Of a stretch of DNA of 8,330 nt, positions 6,621 to 8,330 are shown one piece after another. Each line of letters starts with the position of its first letter. Position 1 is the stretch's first letter. This DNA comes from Mycobacterium sp. (lineage in GTDB: Bacteria; Actinomycetota; Actinomycetes; Mycobacteriales; Mycobacteriaceae): assembly GCA_019246375.1 (NCBI GenBank), contig JAFAQO010000193.1, forward strand, positions 1-8,330, in the 5' to 3' direction. The notes beneath the pieces were generated by a model. That model did not search any database and was not told where the DNA came from. It saw only the letters and a list, made by a program, of their open reading frames with translations. The position numbers were made by a program, and so were the translations under genes.

Positions 6621-6626
6621 CCGTCC

Positions 6627-7169
6627 GTGAGCAAGGGTGATCGCAAGAACTCCGCGAGCGATAGCAACCGCAAGGACGGGGTGCCCAGCACGTTGACCAC
6701 GATTCCCTTGACCGATCCGCATGCCCTGCCTGTGGAGCCGTCGATCGGTGATCTGGTCAAGGACGCGACAGCTCAGATGTCGACACTCGTTCGCGCAGAG
6801 GTCGAACTGGCCCGTGCGGAGATCACCCGCGATGTCAAGAAAGGTCTGACCGGGAGCGTCTTCTTCATTTCCGCGCTGGTGGTGTTGTTCTACTCGACGT
6901 TCTTTTTCTTCTTCTTCGTCGCCGAGCTGCTCAACACCTGGCTGTGGCGGTGGGTCGCGTACCTGATCGTGTTCGGGATCATGGTCGTCGTCACCGCCGT
7001 GCTCGCACTCTTCGGTTACCTCAAAGTGCGGCGCATCCGCGGACCGCGACAGACCATCGAATCGGTCAAGGAGACCCGTACTGCATTGACCCCGGGCCAC
7101 GACAAGGCTGGGCAGCAGGCGCTCACAACCTCCGGCGGCGGGACACCGTCCGACCCTTCGGGTTGGTAG
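6627..7169 (+). CDS. Holin-superfamily-III-like small membrane protein (Rv3669-type)
   Basis: A 180-residue membrane protein that I recognise as the Rv3669 counterpart, of the actinobacterial 'phage holin family' (putative holin-X type); no function is established for it. Residues 1-38 are polar and probably disordered. Residues 39-72 (SIGDLVKDATAQMSTLVRAEVELARAEITRDVKK) form a charged amphipathic helix typical of this family. Two membrane helices follow at about 76-99 and 108-132, with a short hairpin holding ELLNTWLWR, then a basic exit KVRRIRGPR and a polar tail. Helix 1 contains six consecutive Phe (92-97). Both ends are predicted cytoplasmic. It is chromosomal, with no lysis or phage genes near, so a lytic role is unlikely; a role in envelope organisation is only inference. 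The GTG start is set by GGAAGGA. Its TAG directly abuts the ephE ATG, so the two form an operon. Confidence 0.85.
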   Translation: MSKGDRKNSASDSNRKDGVPSTLTTIPLTDPHALPVEPSIGDLVKDATAQMSTLVRAEVELARAEITRDVKKGLTGSVFFISALVVLFYSTFFFFFFVAELLNTWLWRWVAYLIVFGIMVVVTAVLALFGYLKVRRIRGPRQTIESVKETRTALTPGHDKAGQQALTTSGGGTPSDPSGW

Positions 7170-8135
7170 ATGGCAGCACCGGACCCGTCGGTGACCCGTA
7201 TCGACGGGCCATGGCGTCATCTGGACGTACACGCCAACGGCATCCGATTTCATGTCGTGGAAGCGGTGCCAACCGAGAAGGACGCAACCACACCGCTGAC
7301 AGCGCGGCCATTAGTCATTCTGCTGCATGGGTTCGGATCGTTCTGGTGGTCGTGGCGTCACCAACTGCGCGGGCTGGCCGGAGCCCGAGTAGTCGCGCTC
7401 GATCTACGCGGCTACGGCGGCAGCGACAAACCGCCCCGCGGCTATGACGGCTGGACCCTCGCCGGAGACACCGCCGGACTCATTCGCGCGTTGGGACACT
7501 CGTCGGCGACGCTGATCGGCCACGCCGACGGCGGGCTGGTCTGCTGGGCCACCTCGATGTTGCATCCCCGGCTGGTGCGGGCCATCGCGCTCGTCAGCTC
7601 ACCGCACCCCGCCGCCCTGCGCAAATCGGCGCTGAGCCGCCGCGATCAGGGCCGCGCGCTGTTGCCGCCGTTGCTGCGCTACCAAGTGCCGGTATGGCCC
7701 GAACGGTCGCTGACCCGATCCAACGCCGCAGAGATCGAGCGCCTGGTGCGGAGTCGTGCCTGCCCGAAATGGGTTGCTTCTGAAGACTTTTCCGAATCGA
7801 TCCGTCATCTGCGACAAGCGATCCAGATCCCGTCGGCAGCGCACTGCGCGCTGGAGTACCAGCGTTGGGCGGTCCGCAGCCAGCTACGCGACGAGGGCCG
7901 GCGATTCATGAGGTCCATGAAACAACAGGCGGCCATCCCTATCTTGCACCTACGCGGTGACGCCGATCCCTACGTGCTGGCCGATCCCGTCGAGCGCACA
8001 CAGCGCTATGCCCCGCACGGCCGCTACATATCCATTGCGGGCGCAGGGCATTTCAGTCATGAGGAGGCACCCGACCAAGTCAACCGGCACCTGATGCGGT
8101 TCCTGGAGCAGGTGCACGGGCCGCGGCTCAGCTGA
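7170..8135 (+). CDS. ephE: EphE, alpha/beta hydrolase annotated as epoxide hydrolase
   Basis: An alpha/beta-hydrolase-fold protein of 321 residues matching M. tuberculosis EphE (Rv3670) as I recall it. Visible are the oxyanion motif HGFGSFWWSW (53-62), the loop DLRGYGGSDKP (78-88), the nucleophile elbow GHADGG (117-122), a cap-like region at about 150-250, the acid strand LRGDADPYV with Asp266, and the catalytic His294 in GAGHFSHEE. In epoxide hydrolases the elbow reads G-H-D-x-G-G, with Asp third. Here the third residue is Ala119 and Asp is fourth (120), so epoxide hydrolysis is not assured and the enzyme may use a shifted nucleophile or have another activity. No signal peptide is seen, so it is probably cytosolic. 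The ATG follows the upstream TAG without a gap and lacks a good Shine-Dalgarno, implying translational coupling. Its stop overlaps that of marP by 8 bases. Confidence 0.9.
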   Translation: MAAPDPSVTRIDGPWRHLDVHANGIRFHVVEAVPTEKDATTPLTARPLVILLHGFGSFWWSWRHQLRGLAGARVVALDLRGYGGSDKPPRGYDGWTLAGDTAGLIRALGHSSATLIGHADGGLVCWATSMLHPRLVRAIALVSSPHPAALRKSALSRRDQGRALLPPLLRYQVPVWPERSLTRSNAAEIERLVRSRACPKWVASEDFSESIRHLRQAIQIPSAAHCALEYQRWAVRSQLRDEGRRFMRSMKQQAAIPILHLRGDADPYVLADPVERTQRYAPHGRYISIAGAGHFSHEEAPDQVNRHLMRFLEQVHGPRLS

Positions 8136-8330
8136 CACATACCCCCGTGCCCACTGGCTGCGTGTCACCGATCTTGGCGAGCTGACTCGACACCTCCTTG
8201 GCGGTCAACACGAACCCGGTGTCGTTGTCGTCGACCGCCGCCCCGAACACCACACCGAGCACCCGGCCGTTGAGGTCTACCAACGGCCCACCCGAATTCC
8301 CTTGCTCTACAGTGGCTCTGACGGTGTAGA
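8128..8330 (-). CDS. marP: MarP, periplasmic acid-resistance serine protease (C-terminal end only)
   Basis: The last 66 residues of a trypsin-like membrane-tethered protease enter from the right edge. The visible part starts YTVRATVEQGNSGGPLVDLNG and carries the catalytic Ser in the GNSGGPL motif. It continues with VLGVVFGAAVDD and TGFVLTAKEV, as in MarP/DegP-like protease domains, and ends GTGVCVS. The Cys three residues from the end fits the position I recall for the redox-sensitive disulfide Cys of M. tuberculosis MarP (Rv3671c). Known role from M. tuberculosis: it keeps cytoplasmic pH and survival in acid and cleaves the peptidoglycan hydrolase RipA. The membrane helices, His and Asp of the triad lie outside the window. 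It is read towards ephE and their ends overlap. Confidence 0.92.
   Translation of the reverse strand, partial: YTVRATVEQGNSGGPLVDLNGRVLGVVFGAAVDDNDTGFVLTAKEVSSQLAKIGDTQPVGTGVCVS

Noticed and set aside
6267..6626. Extended start of the holin-like protein.
   Set aside because: The first part is antisense to the protease signal region and the strong GGAAGGA site points to GTG 6627.
6461..6760. Extended protease open frame on the minus strand.
   Set aside because: It runs through the divergent promoter region and antisense to the holin-like gene; the TTG with AGGAG and signal peptide is far better supported.

Overview
The window is high-GC, gene-dense DNA from a Mycobacterium, most likely a slow grower that is not M. 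tuberculosis itself. From memory, gene order and protein sequence match the H37Rv segment Rv3664c to Rv3671c: dppC, dppB, dppA, (extra gene), acs, secreted protease, holin-like membrane protein, ephE, marP. One gene, a PknH-sensor-type lipoprotein between dppA and acs, is not in the H37Rv order as I remember it. I could not run a search to confirm this or to name the species.

Left third (1-2700, minus strand): the 5' end of dppC, all of dppB and all of dppA form a tightly packed peptide-import operon, transcribed from dppA towards the left edge. Its promoter region (2701-2760) shows a -10-like box placed for leaderless transcription and a small palindrome over the -35 region. Middle (2803-5741): a minus-strand lipoprotein gene lies divergent from acs. 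The 299-base gap between them holds two 43-base, 41/43-identical direct repeats. Each repeat has an 8-bp-arm palindrome and ends in a TACGCT box, and the second box sits just upstream of the GTG start of acs.

Right part (5765-8330): a secreted chymotrypsin-fold protease (minus strand) converges on acs. Divergent from it are a two-gene plus-strand operon, a holin-like small membrane protein and the alpha/beta hydrolase EphE, joined by TAGATG. The C-terminal end of the acid-resistance protease MarP (minus strand) enters from the right edge, and its stop codon overlaps the ephE stop inside an 8-base palindrome.

Functionally the window combines nutrient uptake (Dpp importer), central carbon entry (acetate to acetyl-CoA) and an envelope/periplasm set (lipoprotein sensor domain, two exported serine proteases, holin-like protein, hydrolase). 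No mobile element, CRISPR array, tRNA or rRNA was seen. The points most worth a second look are the repeat pair at the acs promoter, the EphE nucleophile position occupied by Ala next to Asp, and the extra lipoprotein gene.
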